This document shows, piece by piece, positions 51,753 through 63,619 of a stretch of DNA of 64,000 bases. This stretch comes from Ilyonectria destructans (taxonomy: Eukaryota; Ascomycota; Sordariomycetes; Hypocreales; Nectriaceae): assembly GCA_020740775.1 (NCBI GenBank), contig JAHEWK010000045.1:1-64000 (forward strand), read 5' to 3'. Below the pieces are notes generated by a model. The model saw only the letters and a program-made list of their open reading frames with translations. It was not told the origin of the DNA and did no database searches. Numbering within the stretch: position 1 is the stretch's first letter; each line of letters begins with the position of its first letter. Both the position numbers and the translations under genes were made by a program.

Positions 51753-54700
51753 ATGTCCACGTCGCACGAACTTGGTCCTTCACCTGCAAGTCGGCCGCAA
51801 CAACAAACTTGGGAATCCCAATTTCACGCTGGTTCATCTGAAAAAAGCATGGAAGACCCCGGCGCTCCCGCTCTCCGCTTCATCGACGCGATGGAGGGGC
51901 GTATGGTGCAATGGATGCGCGATCGTGAGTCCATCCGGTCGCCCCGTGTGAAGTACCAAGCGCAAGCGACAGCCCTGGAGGAGAAGATTCGGAATGAGTT
52001 CGCGCTTATGCCGCCAAACCCGAGCCCCCAAGACTACACTGCGGCTACGCAGAACACAATAAACCTCGGTGGCCAATTGAGGGACCTGCAACTCAAGCAT
52101 GCTGCTACTATCGCCGACGACGAAAGTAGTTACGTTCTGACATTGTACGAGCACATCAAGACCTTCTATAAACATATGTTCAGTGTAATGGAGTTGCGCG
52201 CCCTGGAGGAGCTATTCGAGGAATACAAAAAGGACATGTCAAAGGAATCGGAACATCCTCCCCACAATCTCCCTGTCGCAGGAGAGTCCACACAAGATGA
52301 GAGCATCCAGTTGCAAGGGAATGCACTGCCGAAAGAGAGCGTGCAGCTAGATGAAACTACGGAACCGCACGAAACTCCGCAGTCGCAAGAACGTGGAGAG
52401 TGTCTGGAGAACACGCTACAAGAAGACACCACGCGGCCGCAAGAGGCCACGCAACGAGACGAGAGTACGCAGTTGGCAATTGATCACACCTCCACCCATC
52501 CAGATGTTCAAGTTCCTGACACCAGCGAACAAGAACCTGATGTCAACATGCAAGAACCGGATCCCCAAAAGCTTGACCCCCAAGAGCTTGACGAAGTGGA
52601 ACTCCTGCCCACGTCTGCCAGTCCCGTAAGTTCTTATGCCCGACCAGACACACATGAAACGAAATCTTTTGCTAATACGTCCAGTCCAAAAGAAGACGAT
52701 CCGCAGTGGTGGGCCCTCATGAGCCATCAAAGCGCGCTCGAACAGGCCAAACACGTCCTTCGGACTCGGAGAGAGCCATAGATTTTAATGATGTGTTCCA
52801 GCGTGGCAAAGCCGCCACGAAGCACATTATCGTGAATTATAATGACGAGTGGTATATTCTTGTGTGCGAGGAGCACGACATGATCTTCACCACAAACAGA
52901 CCCACCAGGGGTGCTGGTGTACACCTCGACAGCGAAGCCCACGGTCGAATGGGAAGGAGCGAGCAGCAGGCTATTGAGCACCTCGGTATTCGTGTTCGAC
53001 ATTGCAACGCACTATGCGCAAATAGGAATAACGAGGTCACCCGCGAGGCGTTCAAAAATGGCCACCAAAATCCGAAGAAAGTCAGGCTGTTCCCCCGAGA
53101 ATCATCTGAGCTCTCTGACGACTCAGACACATTCCAACCCACTAAATCCTCGAGGAATGAAGAACCGTCAAACTCGAATTCCACGAGCCGAAGAACTCGA
53201 GGAGAGTTTGTGGGGGTTGTTGATCCAATACCTGGGGAGATCTATCTCGGATACTACAACCAGTGGTATGCTGTTCTAGTTCTTCCTAGTGTGGCCGTTG
53301 AGGGGGCTGTTTATACCGGTCTACCGGGGAGGATCCAGGACAAGGACATGGGCTTCATGGACGATCTACCGCGGTGTTTCGTTCTCGACCTGTTCACCGG
53401 CGCTCTTGAATGGCGGAAAGGCTATGAAGACGGCGGCAAGTCCGTCACTGAACGGCAGTTTCCAATCGTTTTCTTCGACGTCGCGGACTTTTCGAATAAA
53501 AACTCCATCGCTTGGCTACCAGCGAAAGATCTTAGAGCCATGGATGTCCATGGCCCTGAGCTCAAGCTTGTTCCAAATTCGAAATCAGTTCTGAAGTATT
53601 TGGAGACACGTTCAAACAACCAGACTGACGAGCCAACAGCTGAAATTCCGGAGGCTATGGATCCCGAGGATCGTCCGAGAGACACGAGCGCTGTGAATAG
53701 GGGGAGCTGTGAGGACGTCACCAACGAGGCGAATCAGCCCACGCAAGAACAGGACGGGCAATCGGGCTCTGTTCCGCCTGAAATGGTTCAAAATGACCTT
53801 GAAGACGATCAAAGGGAGCATGAAGAGATCGACTCCTTTCCGCTTCCTCCTCTTGTGGAGATGAGCCCGCTAGAATCCCCACCAAGAAGCGACTGGGCAG
53901 TGGGAGCACCCCAGTTCACCAATGACCTATTGGATACACTGCCAAATGACATCCCCTTCAATGACAAAAACGCCGAGTCTCTCCCAGAGGCTCGTGAGGT
54001 TTCTGAAGGCACGTCGATTGGTGGATTGTTCAGATCATTCATGAATGAAGATGACTTCAGCTACGAGCCCAAGTTGGATCAAACGAATTTTCAAGGGTAT
54101 CAGGCCCCGAGCGTCGTGCCCATAAGTAGCGGTTCTTCGAGCAGATCAGGTTCTGTGCCTCTTGAAGAAGTTGCCCCACCTCCAATCTCCGCAATGCCCG
54201 GGATGGCCACTGTGCCCTCGGCTCCTCCAGCTCCAGTCCAGGGAAACCAGGAGAACGGCCGGCCTGTATTATCCGATACTGCCCACTTGATACAAGCGGC
54301 GAGAGACGCGCTGCAAACGGGAGGCTTGTCTTCGGAGGACAACTTCCAGAGCTCAACACCAGGGGGTGGAGTCTACTCGGCCGCTGCCACCTCAGCGCCA
54401 GGCGCCCCGGAGACCAGGGAAGAACCAGTCAACCAACCACCAATCCAAAGAACTCCATTGGAAACACCGTCCCAAGCAGCTCGAGAACCGGTGGTTGTAA
54501 CGCAGGTCACTGTACAACCTCCAAAGACTTATGAAGAGTTTTTCGCCAATACTGCTGGAGGCAGGCAAGTCGATGCGACCACTGCTACACCTATTTCCAG
54601 AGACCAGACCTCCGTCCATCGAAAGGAAAGCATTTCAATAGATACGACGGCGACATTGCACCAGAACATCCAGGTCGGCTCACAACCACCGCCTGGTTTC

Positions 54701-55207
54701 TCGCCCGCTCGCAGACCAAGCATTTTTCTCCCTTCCCCGATGGAGCTCAACGCAAGTTTGATGGGCCCAACCACAAACCAACTACCACCCCTAAATCCCG
54801 GACCACCTAATCATGCTATGCCGGTGTCTTTTTCCCAGCCACATTTACCAAGTCTCCCACCTGTTATCAACTACGAGGCGCCCCAGTTGCGTCCTGACAC
54901 TGGATCGATGCCAATTCCCCAGTTCCCGTTACCAAACATGCAGGCGGGGCCGAGTCAACATCCACGGCCTTTTCACAACCAACCTCTCAACGGACAGCAG
55001 CTCAAGGCATCCGGGATTGTCCCAATTCTGCCTTCGCCAACTTTGTCACCACAGCAGTCTCAGCATGGACAAACGCGGCAAGATTTCCCACAAAGCAATA
55101 GAATGCGGGGCACTGACGCTATGTTCCTATGTCCACATTGTCCACTTCGAGCTCATACACAAAAATGGATGGATAAGCATATAAGCTCAAAACACCCCAA
55201 TTGCTAG
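51753..55207 (+). CDS. Large fungal protein with C-terminal C2H2 finger
   Basis: Two exons, 51753-52625 and 52685-55207. The 59-nt intron (GTAAGT...CCAG) joins PTSASP to SKRRRSAVV in frame, giving 1131 aa. The N-terminus is helical (YQAQATALEEKIRNEFALMP), then there is a Gln/Glu/Thr-rich low-complexity segment. Two globular units follow: YNDEWYILVCEEHDMIF with several Cys/His up to RHCNALC, and GEIYLGYYNQWYAVLVLPSV to NKNSIAWLPAKDLRAMD. A long Pro/Ser-rich disordered part ends in one finger, CPHCPLRAHTQKWMDKHISS then KH. The basic SKRRR after the splice could be a nuclear signal. The combination suggests a nuclear, DNA- or chromatin-associated protein, but I know no assigned function. No break is seen. 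Confidence 0.75.
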
Positions 55208-56446
55208 TCTAGGGATTTTGTCTATAGTCTTCCTTAATACTGGTATTTGTTGATTGGATATTTTGAATTTCTCACCCTTGGTTAATGTAGGAACTCACGT
55301 TCATGAAGACATAAGCTTTATTAATAAACTTGAGACAGGGATAGATCTACCTCAATCAGCCACCTTTCTCAGATAATCCTTTCGCACTAGCTATTATGGT
55401 ATAATCAAGCGTGACGTACGAGGGTGTGCTGTTTTCTTTTTTTACAAGGCACATGAACACTTTTCATCTGGCTAGTTCCCGCGATCCTAGTGCTAGGGTA
55501 TATTGGGAAAAGGCGATTGGTAAAGACTTCGTGTTGATAGGTGGTATATCTGGGGAGAAGAATTTCGGTTAAACGTTCTATCCTCCAAGCTCGCCGAGTG
55601 TTTGAAAGTCGTGTACGTCACAATTTAGCTCGCATACTTAAGAAAAGAAGCAGTATTGGACGGGAAGCGCTCGAGATGCATACTACCGCTCGCCAGCAGA
55701 ATTTAGTCTTGGCCAAGACCACAGGTGGAGAGCGTCAGAGTTCGGTTACAACAAACACTAAGGAGAGTAAGACCGACAGCCCCACCGTTGGGGCAGGTAA
55801 GCCACGATTATGCGACAGGATTTACGATGAATTCAAGCCGGAAAGGTCCGACTGAATCTTTCATCTTTCACCTCCAAACTCTCAATCTAGATATCATTCG
55901 TAGCGAAATAAGCCTCCTTTTCAGAGAAGAAGAAAAGGACTGTGAAGTGCACATACCCTTTCAATACATCGCCAATTGGGGCTTCCGCTAGTGTCACTGA
56001 GGGACATCACCACGAGGTCTTTGAGGACAATGAGCTTTCCCCTCTTCTTTGTCAGTTCCTTCACATTAAATAGTTTCCAACCATTTCGGACATGTTACTT
56101 TAGGTGCAACCTTGATACATAGTTCGCATACTGCAAGAGATCGAGTCACTGCGCCGATTAGGTACGGCATCGTGGCCAAGTTTGGGAACGTGAACGAAGC
56201 GGTTGGCAGGCTGGAGGCCGGCGGACCGAATCGGCTGTAGGGGAAAAGGAAGAGTTCCAACAAGGATGGGGCCCTTCGAGGCTGTACTCTAGGACGGACA
56301 GAGCAGACGGATGTACATTCACAACATGGGACGAATTAAGTACAGATGTTTAAGAGAACATTGTACGTGATTGTACGTTAGAAGAACTAGTCATTTGGTA
56401 GAAATAGACCTAGATTGGTGAAGGTCCTACTATTCTCGAGGGAACA
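55208..56446. other. No clear gene
   Basis: A 104-codon basic frame at 55541-55855 (KRSILQARRVFESRVRHNLA) has weak coding look but no recognised family. The remainder is moderately AT-rich with no supported feature. Confidence 0.3.
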
Positions 56447-56995
56447 AGAGCGTTTCGACTAAAGTTGCAAGAGCTGGGAAGCCTAGCGCTGATTGGAGTG
56501 CAAATGGTCTACCTTAATGCCACGCTCCCGCCGACCCGCGAGGATACACTCTTCGGCCTTATGAATACAAGGCGTGAGGATGTGAGGATGTTGTTATGAT
56601 TCGAATGAGAACAACGCATACCAATATTGCTTATAGTCTCAGGTCAATCTTTGCGGCAAGTGCCGAGGAGGCAACAACAGCGATGACCCTCACAGCAAGA
56701 GAGCTTGTCGGCCAAAAGCTAGAGGAGTACCCATGGCTTGCTAAGATTATCATATACTGCCAACGGGTAAAGGCCACAGAAGCTCTGGCAGAGGAGTTGG
56801 GGTGCGACGCTTACCATCAAGAGTCGATACGCGGGACGGCAAAACAGAGAGGCTGCGAGCCTGGATGAGTAAGTTAAGGTGAGATCAGTATGGTAATGGT
56901 AGAGTTATTATAGCGATAAATGCTCTCGGTCTCGGCATTGATGTCCCTGATATCCGTGTGGTGCTGCATATTGAGATACGATTTTAACTTGTTAC
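56447..56995 (+). pseudogene. RecQ-type helicase fragment
   Basis: Pieces in shifting frames read as a RecQ-like helicase of the telomere-associated/OrsD-linked type. They are ELGSLALIGVQMVYLNATLPP (motif III region), then RTTHTNIAYSL and EYPWLAKIIIYCQRVKATEA and LAEELGCDAYHQ (second RecA lobe). After a frame change come RLRAWMSK and GRVIIAINALGLGIDVPDIR then VVLH (motif V). Frames change near 56595 and near 56830, and a TGA lies near 56878. Both ends are missing, so it is a short relic. It may have been joined to an OrsD-type N-terminus such as those at 42 and 63 kb. Confidence 0.8.
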
Positions 56996-58424
56996 CCTGA
57001 CTAGCGGGGCAGCTGAAATAGCAGCAGGGGCGAAGCACGGCTTTGGTTGGGCCAGCGACACCGCTGCGGCTCTTGTATCTGTTGTTTTGATTTTGATGGC
57101 TCAGACTTCGCAGCGGATACAGCTATCGCAGCCAACAACAGTCACGACACCAGTTTGAATCTAGATGGGCTATAGCTTCGGCCACAGCCTTCTGGCTTCG
57201 ACCTTTGCCTTGACCTCTGCGTCTCGGTACCCGCCTTGGCCACCGCGCCTCGGCACCTGCCTCGGCCTCCGGGCCTTGGCCACCTCGACCTCCGGGCCTT
57301 GGATGCCTTGATCTACGGATCTTGGCTGCTAATCCAGGTCTACGAGGAGTCATAGAACCTGGCTACTTATAGACATCAGGGTTCTGGCTTGATGGCCCTG
57401 ATCAATGGATGCCAGCTGCAGTGGTTTTCCCCTCATGAGGTTTTCCCATCTGCAGTTTTTCCTATCTTACGAATCTCGGTTTCTGGAGGTTTTGAATGCC
57501 GGCAGGCAGGAATAGGGATACTAGAGAATTCTAAGCTGGTTAATAAATATGGGTATGCTGACACCCGCCTTGCAAATCCGCTGACGGGGGAGGGAGGGGG
57601 GGTAAGGGGGTCGAAGCGTGGGTGTGTAAGAGGAAGTATGGGAACGTTGAAAAGGTGAAATGGCAGAAGGAGGAATAGAGAGTAGATGCAGAAGAAGCGA
57701 GTCGGCGACACGAGGATGGTATCTAAAAATTAAAACGATTCGAGACAGAGTGCGGTACGTGTTGCGTGTTGCGTCTGTGTTGTGCGTGTTGCGTCTGTGT
57801 TGTGCGTGTTGCGTCTGTGTTGTGCGTGTTGCGACTTTCTGTCACTGTGTCTGTGTGTGCCTCCTTGTTCGGAGAGGCTCCCGAGGTATGCAGTCGCCCT
57901 CTCAAGGTTCGTTGGTTGGGGAGGAGGGAAAGGTTAAATGAAGAAGGGAGGGGAAAAGGTGCGAGAGTGCTTGTTATGTAAAAGGTCGAGTGCGCCGCCG
58001 GGCGCAGAGGACAACCGAGTTGCTAGACCCAAGGGCAATTAATTCAGCTGGCCGTCGGGCAAGCCAAGGTAAGACCCGGAAATAGCTTGCGGAACGCAGG
58101 CAGGCAACGCAATGCCAATGCTGAGAGAGTGGCTCCAAAACCCAGGCACGAAGCGTAAACAGAAGGACGCCAGCCGTGAAGGAGAACGGAACGTTGGCGC
58201 AGAGACGGGAAGTGTTTATCGTCTGGGCCTCGCGGTCAATGCGGGCGACAATGCCAACAAGCGAGAGAGTTATAGTATGAGTAAGGAAGAAACGAGGGAT
58301 CCTTGATTTGGTTGCTTTGATTTAGGTTACGTGCCGTGTCGTGATATGATGCGATGTCCTTGGGGTCGTGCTGTCACCTACTTGGATTGTGTGTGCGTGT
58401 GGTTTTCGCTCTGGTTGTTGTAAA
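56996..58424. other. Low-complexity intergenic region
   Basis: No gene is supported. 57180-57330 is a C/T-rich stretch with a repeated CCTCCGGGCCTTGG, 57585-57610 is a G-run, and 57761-57833 is a minisatellite. The last eight bases, GTTGTAAA (58417-58424), are the left target duplication of the hAT element. Confidence 0.5.
57761..57833 (+). repeat. 20-bp minisatellite, about 3.6 copies
   Basis: The unit TGTGCGTGTTGCGTCTGTGT is repeated at 57781-57800 and 57801-57820, with a variant at 57761-57780 and a partial copy at 57821-57833. Confidence 0.95.
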
Positions 58425-61225
58425 CAGTGTTGCTAATAATATGGCAATAAAGTAGTATATTGCAATATAACCCATATGATATGGACTTTCTCATATTGTG
58501 ACAATATGATATGAAGATTTTGATATTGTGACAATATAATATGAGGATGTCCATATTGGCAATATATTATTTATATTGGGTTGTCAGTCCTGGGGCGAAA
58601 TTGCCTCTTGACAGTAGCCAGGCAGGCCTTACCCTATACCAGCGACAGGGATACTTGGCATTTTATTGGCTAGCATTCACCTCAACACGCATCTTTATTG
58701 ACAACCAGACCTAACACGCGACCACGCGTTTCTTCCACGCGTCAGGGGAGGTACGATTGGTACGGACTATGTTGGGCTGGGCCTACTAGTGGTTGCCTGT
58801 CGACATTGGCCATCGTCACCTCTGGTCATTTTCTTTATCACTGTCAAGCCTAGACGGACTTACCGCCATGCCTCAACAACGCCTCCCTTTTGTAAAATGG
58901 CCACAACGAAGAGAGTCGTCAATTTCAGTCGACTTTTCGGAGTTTTCCAGCCAGCAGTTACATGACCTAGACGAAAGCCAAACGTCCAAATCTCGACCTT
59001 GCACAGCCTCCACAACCTCCTCTACCAAGACCAGAACATCATGGGTCTTCTCTCATATGCCAGACGAGGAGACAGAGACGAGATACTACAATCAGCGGAC
59101 CGAAAAAGAAGAGTGGCGCTGCAAATATTGTAACAGAACCTATGCCTGTTCTGGGGGTACTGCGGCTCCCGCAAAACATCTTATGGACCCTCCTCCTGAC
59201 GGCCACGGTCTGCCAAAAGGAGCCCCGCGAACAGCTAAAGTGACAACGATACGAACGATTCTCGAACAAGCTCGTGCTGCAGCAGAAGAAAATCCCCGCA
59301 AACGCCGTCGGCTCAACGATCAATCCGGAGATTCGATCGACCCTGACCAGCTCGAAGTGTTGTACGTGAGGTTTATTACGGCCTGCTCTCTCCCATTTCG
59401 GCTTGTGGAATGCCCAGAGTTCCGGGCACTCTTGGCCTACATCAATGACGATATCGATACTTGGCTTCCAGATACGCACGAGACCATTAGGAAATGGATC
59501 ATGCGGCAGTATGAAGACCAGAAGGAGAAGGTCAAGCAGCGCATACAGTCGGCGAAGTCAAGAATTCACATCAGCTGCGACCTTTGGACTTCTCCCAACT
59601 CTTTGGCCATCTTAGGCGTAGTCGCTCACTATGTTAGGGAAGACGGTCAGCTGGAACACCATGTCTTGGCCTTGAAAGACATCGACAGTGAGCACGATGG
59701 TTCTCACCTTGCAGCGGCAGTTTTGGAAGTGGTCGATGATTGGGGATTTGCTTCAAAACTTGGATATTTCGTGATGGACAATGCAGGCAATAACGATACA
59801 ATGATGAGATCTCTTTCTCTTGGTCAGTACGACGCACTATTTCTTCGAATTTGTCCTAACATTCACAGGCCTTCTGCGCCGATTTGACATTCAATACGAC
59901 CCCAGATCTCACCGCCTTCGCTGCCAAGGTCACATCATCAACCTCGCCGCCAAAGCTTTCCTCTTCGTTACCGACAATGAGAAGCTCGAACACGACGATC
60001 CTGGTACATATAATGTGACGCTAAAGGAGATCGAGGCATGGCGGCAAAAGGGTCCTCTTGGCAAGCTTCATAACTTTGTCGTTTTCATCCAACGAAGTGT
60101 TCAGCGTTGCCAGAAGTTTATGGCTATTAGCCATAACCGCAAGCTTGCGCGAGATAACGACACGAGGTGGAGTTCGTGGTATATTATGCTACAAGCGGCC
60201 TTGCATATTAGGGACGCAATCGACGGGTATTTTAACAAATGGGCGGAAGCAGATTGCGCTGGAGACGAGCTCTCTTCGGAGGACTGGATCATCCTCGAGA
60301 AGATCAAGTCCTTTTTAGAGAAGCTCAAAATGACTACCAAGGCTCTCGAGTCATCGTTTGCAACCCTCGACAATGTCCTCTTGGCTATGGACTTCGTATT
60401 GGCACAATTCGAAGCAGGGAAGGAGGCACATATCGACGACCGGATTATGGCACCGATGTATAACTCGGGATGGGCGAAAATGGACAAGTACTATCGCCTT
60501 ACTGACGAATCGCCTGCCTACGTTGCTGCGATTGTGCTGCACCCTTCGCATAAATGGCACTACATACACGAGAACTGGAAGAAGGAGTGGGCTGAGTCGT
60601 CAAAGAAGTTGATGGAGACACTGTGGGATGAATATAAACCTGTGGAACCGCAACTTCCTCTATCTCAGGTCCCGTCGACGACTACGAACGAGTTCTTGAA
60701 TTGGAGAAACAAGCATCTACAACCAGCGCTTATCACAGATGAGTATGAGCGTTATTGTAAGTCTGAACGGGTTTATGGGTTTACAAGCGCCCTTGCATGG
60801 TGGCTAGAGGAGACACAGCAAAAAAACTACCCTAACCTGAGCAAAATGGCCGTGGATATACTGTCAATTCCTGCAATGTCTGCCGAGCCTGAACGACTCT
60901 TCTCTGGGGCGAAGATAACGATTACGGACCGTCGAAATCGACTTGGGGGTGATGTAATTGAAGCATTGGAGTGCTTGAAGTCATGGTTTGGGATTCGAGA
61001 TTTTCAAGGTGATGATATTTTAGCCACGGCAGGTGAATAATGAAGGTCACGTGTAATATATGGGATATATTGTTACACTGCCAATATATTGGATTCTTGG
61101 CAATACAATACAATATCGGCCATGTTCATATTGGGTAATACAATATGCACCCCCTGACGATACAATAATATTGCGAGGGGTCCATATTGCCAATATACGT
61201 ATTGTTTATATTATTAGCAACACTG
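58425..61225 (+). mobile_element. Complete hAT transposon, 2801 bp
   Basis: Perfect 18-bp terminal inverted repeats (CAGTGTTGCTAATAATAT at 58425-58442 and its inverse at 61208-61225) and a perfect 8-bp target duplication GTTGTAAA (58417-58424 and 61226-61233), as expected of hAT elements. Subterminal regions (about 58443-58580 and 61050-61205) are AT-rich and full of CAATAT/ATATTG motifs, probable transposase sites. It encodes one intact two-exon transposase. The exact ends and open frame point to a recent insertion. Confidence 0.98.
58868..61040 (+). CDS. hAT transposase (two exons)
   Basis: The start is ATG at 58868 (MPQQRLPFVKW); the 25 codons upstream lack an ATG. Exons are 58868-59822 and 59869-61040. 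The 46-nt intron (GTCAGT...CACAG, branch CTAAC) joins SLSLG to LLRRFDIQ; total 708 aa. It has a BED-type zinc finger, WRCKYCNRTYACSGGTAAPA then KHL. A central RNase H-like core follows (RIHISCDLWTSPNSLAILGV, VMDNAGNNDTM, CQGHIINLAAKAF, DNDTRWSSWYIML). The hATC dimerisation region is at the end (LSIPAMSAEPERLFSGAKIT, RRNRLGGDVIEALECLKSWF). All typical motifs are present and there is no stop, so it is probably a working transposase acting on the flanking terminal repeats. Confidence 0.96.
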
Positions 61226-61233
61226 GTTGTAAA

Positions 61234-62652
61234 TCTGTCACCGGTGCGTGTATGCGTCACGGCGAACCGTGGGCGAAACCCGCCGATTGACAAGGCCCGC
61301 ACACGTGTGTGTATGCGAGGAGGCGTGAGCGTGGAAGAGCAAAGCGCGTAACGTATGGTGATTTGCAAAAGAGGAATTAAAGGCGGGTGGGGAGGGTTGA
61401 AGGTTACTCCGTAAGTCGAAGGGGGCGCAGGGAAATTTGGAGTCCCACCTGCGCCATGCCTGGTGCGCGCGCCAGCGCCGGGGCCTTACTCAGGGTTTGC
61501 ACGGCCGAGCGAGAGGGCCCTAAGACGCCTCATCTGATCTTCCTCTGCTCATCTGCGCTCAGTGGGAGCAACCACTAGGTAGCATCGACATCTGTCCTTC
61601 ATCGAGAGCCGCCTTCCTTTTCTATCCCCTCACCAAGTTCCCCTCTTTCTTTTTCCCCTTTCCTTTTTATCGTCGTCTTCGCCCGTCACTCTTAACGCCG
61701 TCTTTTGTCACTCTCCCCTGCCCCAGTTCCTACTTGTCTAGCTCCGCGTACTTTGTACCCAATCTCATAACTTATAGCAATAAATTACTTGCGACAACAA
61801 GAGTTCCGCTCTCCATTTTGTCTCGGCTACGCCAATTGATGGCATCCATCTCGCCAACTGATGGCTCTGGCCGGTTGGCTGATTGGCTGGGCTACTATCC
61901 GAATACACAGACACTGACCGATGGCCTGGATTCATTTAGCCTTTCCGCCATCCGCTCGCAGGCCACCAATGGCTGTTGTGGTCAGATAGCCCCAGCCCCG
62001 GGACTTGGCGATTTGGGCCTGAGACTGGAAGCCTCATGCGAAAAACGACGCTAATATAGACCGCGATTAGCATACGCTCCCCGATCGCCGCTGATGCACT
62101 GCTGCCCCTTGGGTCATATCTTCTGGAGCGGCAGTCTCTAGCGTGGTGGCTAGCCCTGAGAATCCACCGTGGTGCCTTGTTCCGGGTGCCGCGACTCCCA
62201 TGAACGCTACCTAGAGGGCCTGGTAGGGGTAGCGCGGTGTTCCCCAAAAGTGGGCACGCAGTTGCACAAAACTCGGGAGCTGAACCAAGTACTTGCCACC
62301 GGCCCTGAGCAGGGAGTGTCCATAGAGTACGACGACGAATCTCTGCCTGTTTGCGTGCTTTGTTCCTGCGACAGGCGCGCACTAGCATGAATAAGTAGGA
62401 CACAGCTGAATATCGTCGTTTTCCATGCCAACTCAAGCCGTAGCCGAATATCTCACAGTGTCACAATATGGTCTTCCTTTTGCAGTTGTAGCTTGGCCAG
62501 TCTAATCGGCGAATTCCTTGTGGCACTCGTATCATTTACGTAGAAGGGCGTCCATCTCCTATTGTCGCCTTCCATCGCGGGATGAGCCGCTGCCAGATCC
62601 TCCATAGTGATTGATAGTGATTGGTGCGCCACCCTGCTTGATCTGTAAGTAA
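61234..62652. other. No gene seen; pyrimidine-rich tract
   Basis: 61590-61730 is a strong C/T tract (CCCCTCTTTCTTTTTCCCC), usual before transcription starts in ascomycetes, but no convincing gene follows. The rest shows no supported feature. Confidence 0.35.
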
Positions 62653-62950
62653 TCAGAGCAAGTGACGTGAGATAAGGTCGTAGCTCGTTGACCGAAAGTT
62701 GCAGTGTTTGCAAGCAGCACCTTTCTGCTTCTTCAAGTGAAGGTTCAATTGGGATCCATCGGGTCTGCAGGGCAGGTCCTTAGGGTCGGCAAGTCTGAGG
62801 GGGTGAATGGGTGGATTGACTCCCCACCGCGCTGACTTGGGTATGTTGTGTTTCTCGCCCAAGTGTCTGGAGATACGGTCCCCAGATGGCTTGAGCGCAG
62901 ATCCACGATCAGTACATATAATAGCTGGCCCGGGCAGGTTGAAGTGCAGA
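62653..62950 (-). pseudogene. Second OrsD-like N-terminal remnant
   Basis: On the minus strand frames read GPAIICTDRGSALKPSGDRI then SRHLGEKHNIPKSARWG, and KKQKGAACKHCNFRSTSYDL then ISRHL. This parallels the two fingers of the 42-kb gene (AIICIPCGFALKADGERVSR and CKHCGLRSVSRKVMVGH). The second Cys of the first finger is Arg here (TGT to CGT), and the coding sequence stops soon after, so it is a decayed fragment. Confidence 0.7.
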
Positions 62951-63619
62951 CCAAGCCCTTGTAGCTTGGCCAGTCTCTTAGGTGTGGGTTATTCTCGTAT
63001 AGCAAGCACGGGTTCACTCATGTTAAAAGATGGGATAATACTATGCTGAGATATTGTTCGTAATAGGGCAGTATTATCACTGAACAATTGATCTTATAAT
63101 TACTCTACATTTAAGGAGTGGAATATGAGAAGATGAGTAACAGCGCTAACACCTAGTCGACCCTCTGGAGCTCTCTGGTCTTGGATTGGCTCTCTTTACA
63201 TAAGGTTCATTAAACTCAACAAGGATCCTGCAGTATGGAACGCGGTGCGTTCTGTCAGGATGCGCGCGAAGCTGACACGAACGTGGATCGGGCCCGTTTC
63301 GCCCCACAGAATGGGGGTGTTAGATGGATTGGATATGATTGGTCTAGAAGGTGGAACGGGGCGCGTTCCAGTCGGCACTTAATGAGTCGACCCACCCCCT
63401 CGTCGGATTTTTTCTTCTGCTTCTCTCCATATCGCTTTGCGAATTCGCTTTAAAGTAAAGACACTCATTAAACGACACACCACTATATAAAAAATAGTTG
63501 CCTGACTTAACAAGGTCTTCCAGAGATTTTGTTGACATGCATCTATTTTGAACTTTGTTCTATTGATTCCAAGATCCCTCGCTCGATAAGTTGGCTACCG
63601 AGGCCTGATCATTGGTATT
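62951..63619. other. Intergenic with small inverted motifs
   Basis: No gene. Near-palindromic GGAACGCGGTGCGTTC (about 63238-63253) and GGAACGGGGCGCGTTCC (about 63354-63370) bound about 130 bp and may be a small foldback element. The last part should be the promoter of the next gene. Confidence 0.35.

Noticed and set aside
57123..57353. Arg/Gly-rich frame in the C/T-rich stretch
   Set aside because: Low-complexity sequence gives an open frame by composition. No start context or homology is recognisable.
61734..62054. 106-codon frame after the pyrimidine tract
   Set aside because: It lacks an ATG at its start and has no recognisable protein character, although the tract looks promoter-like.
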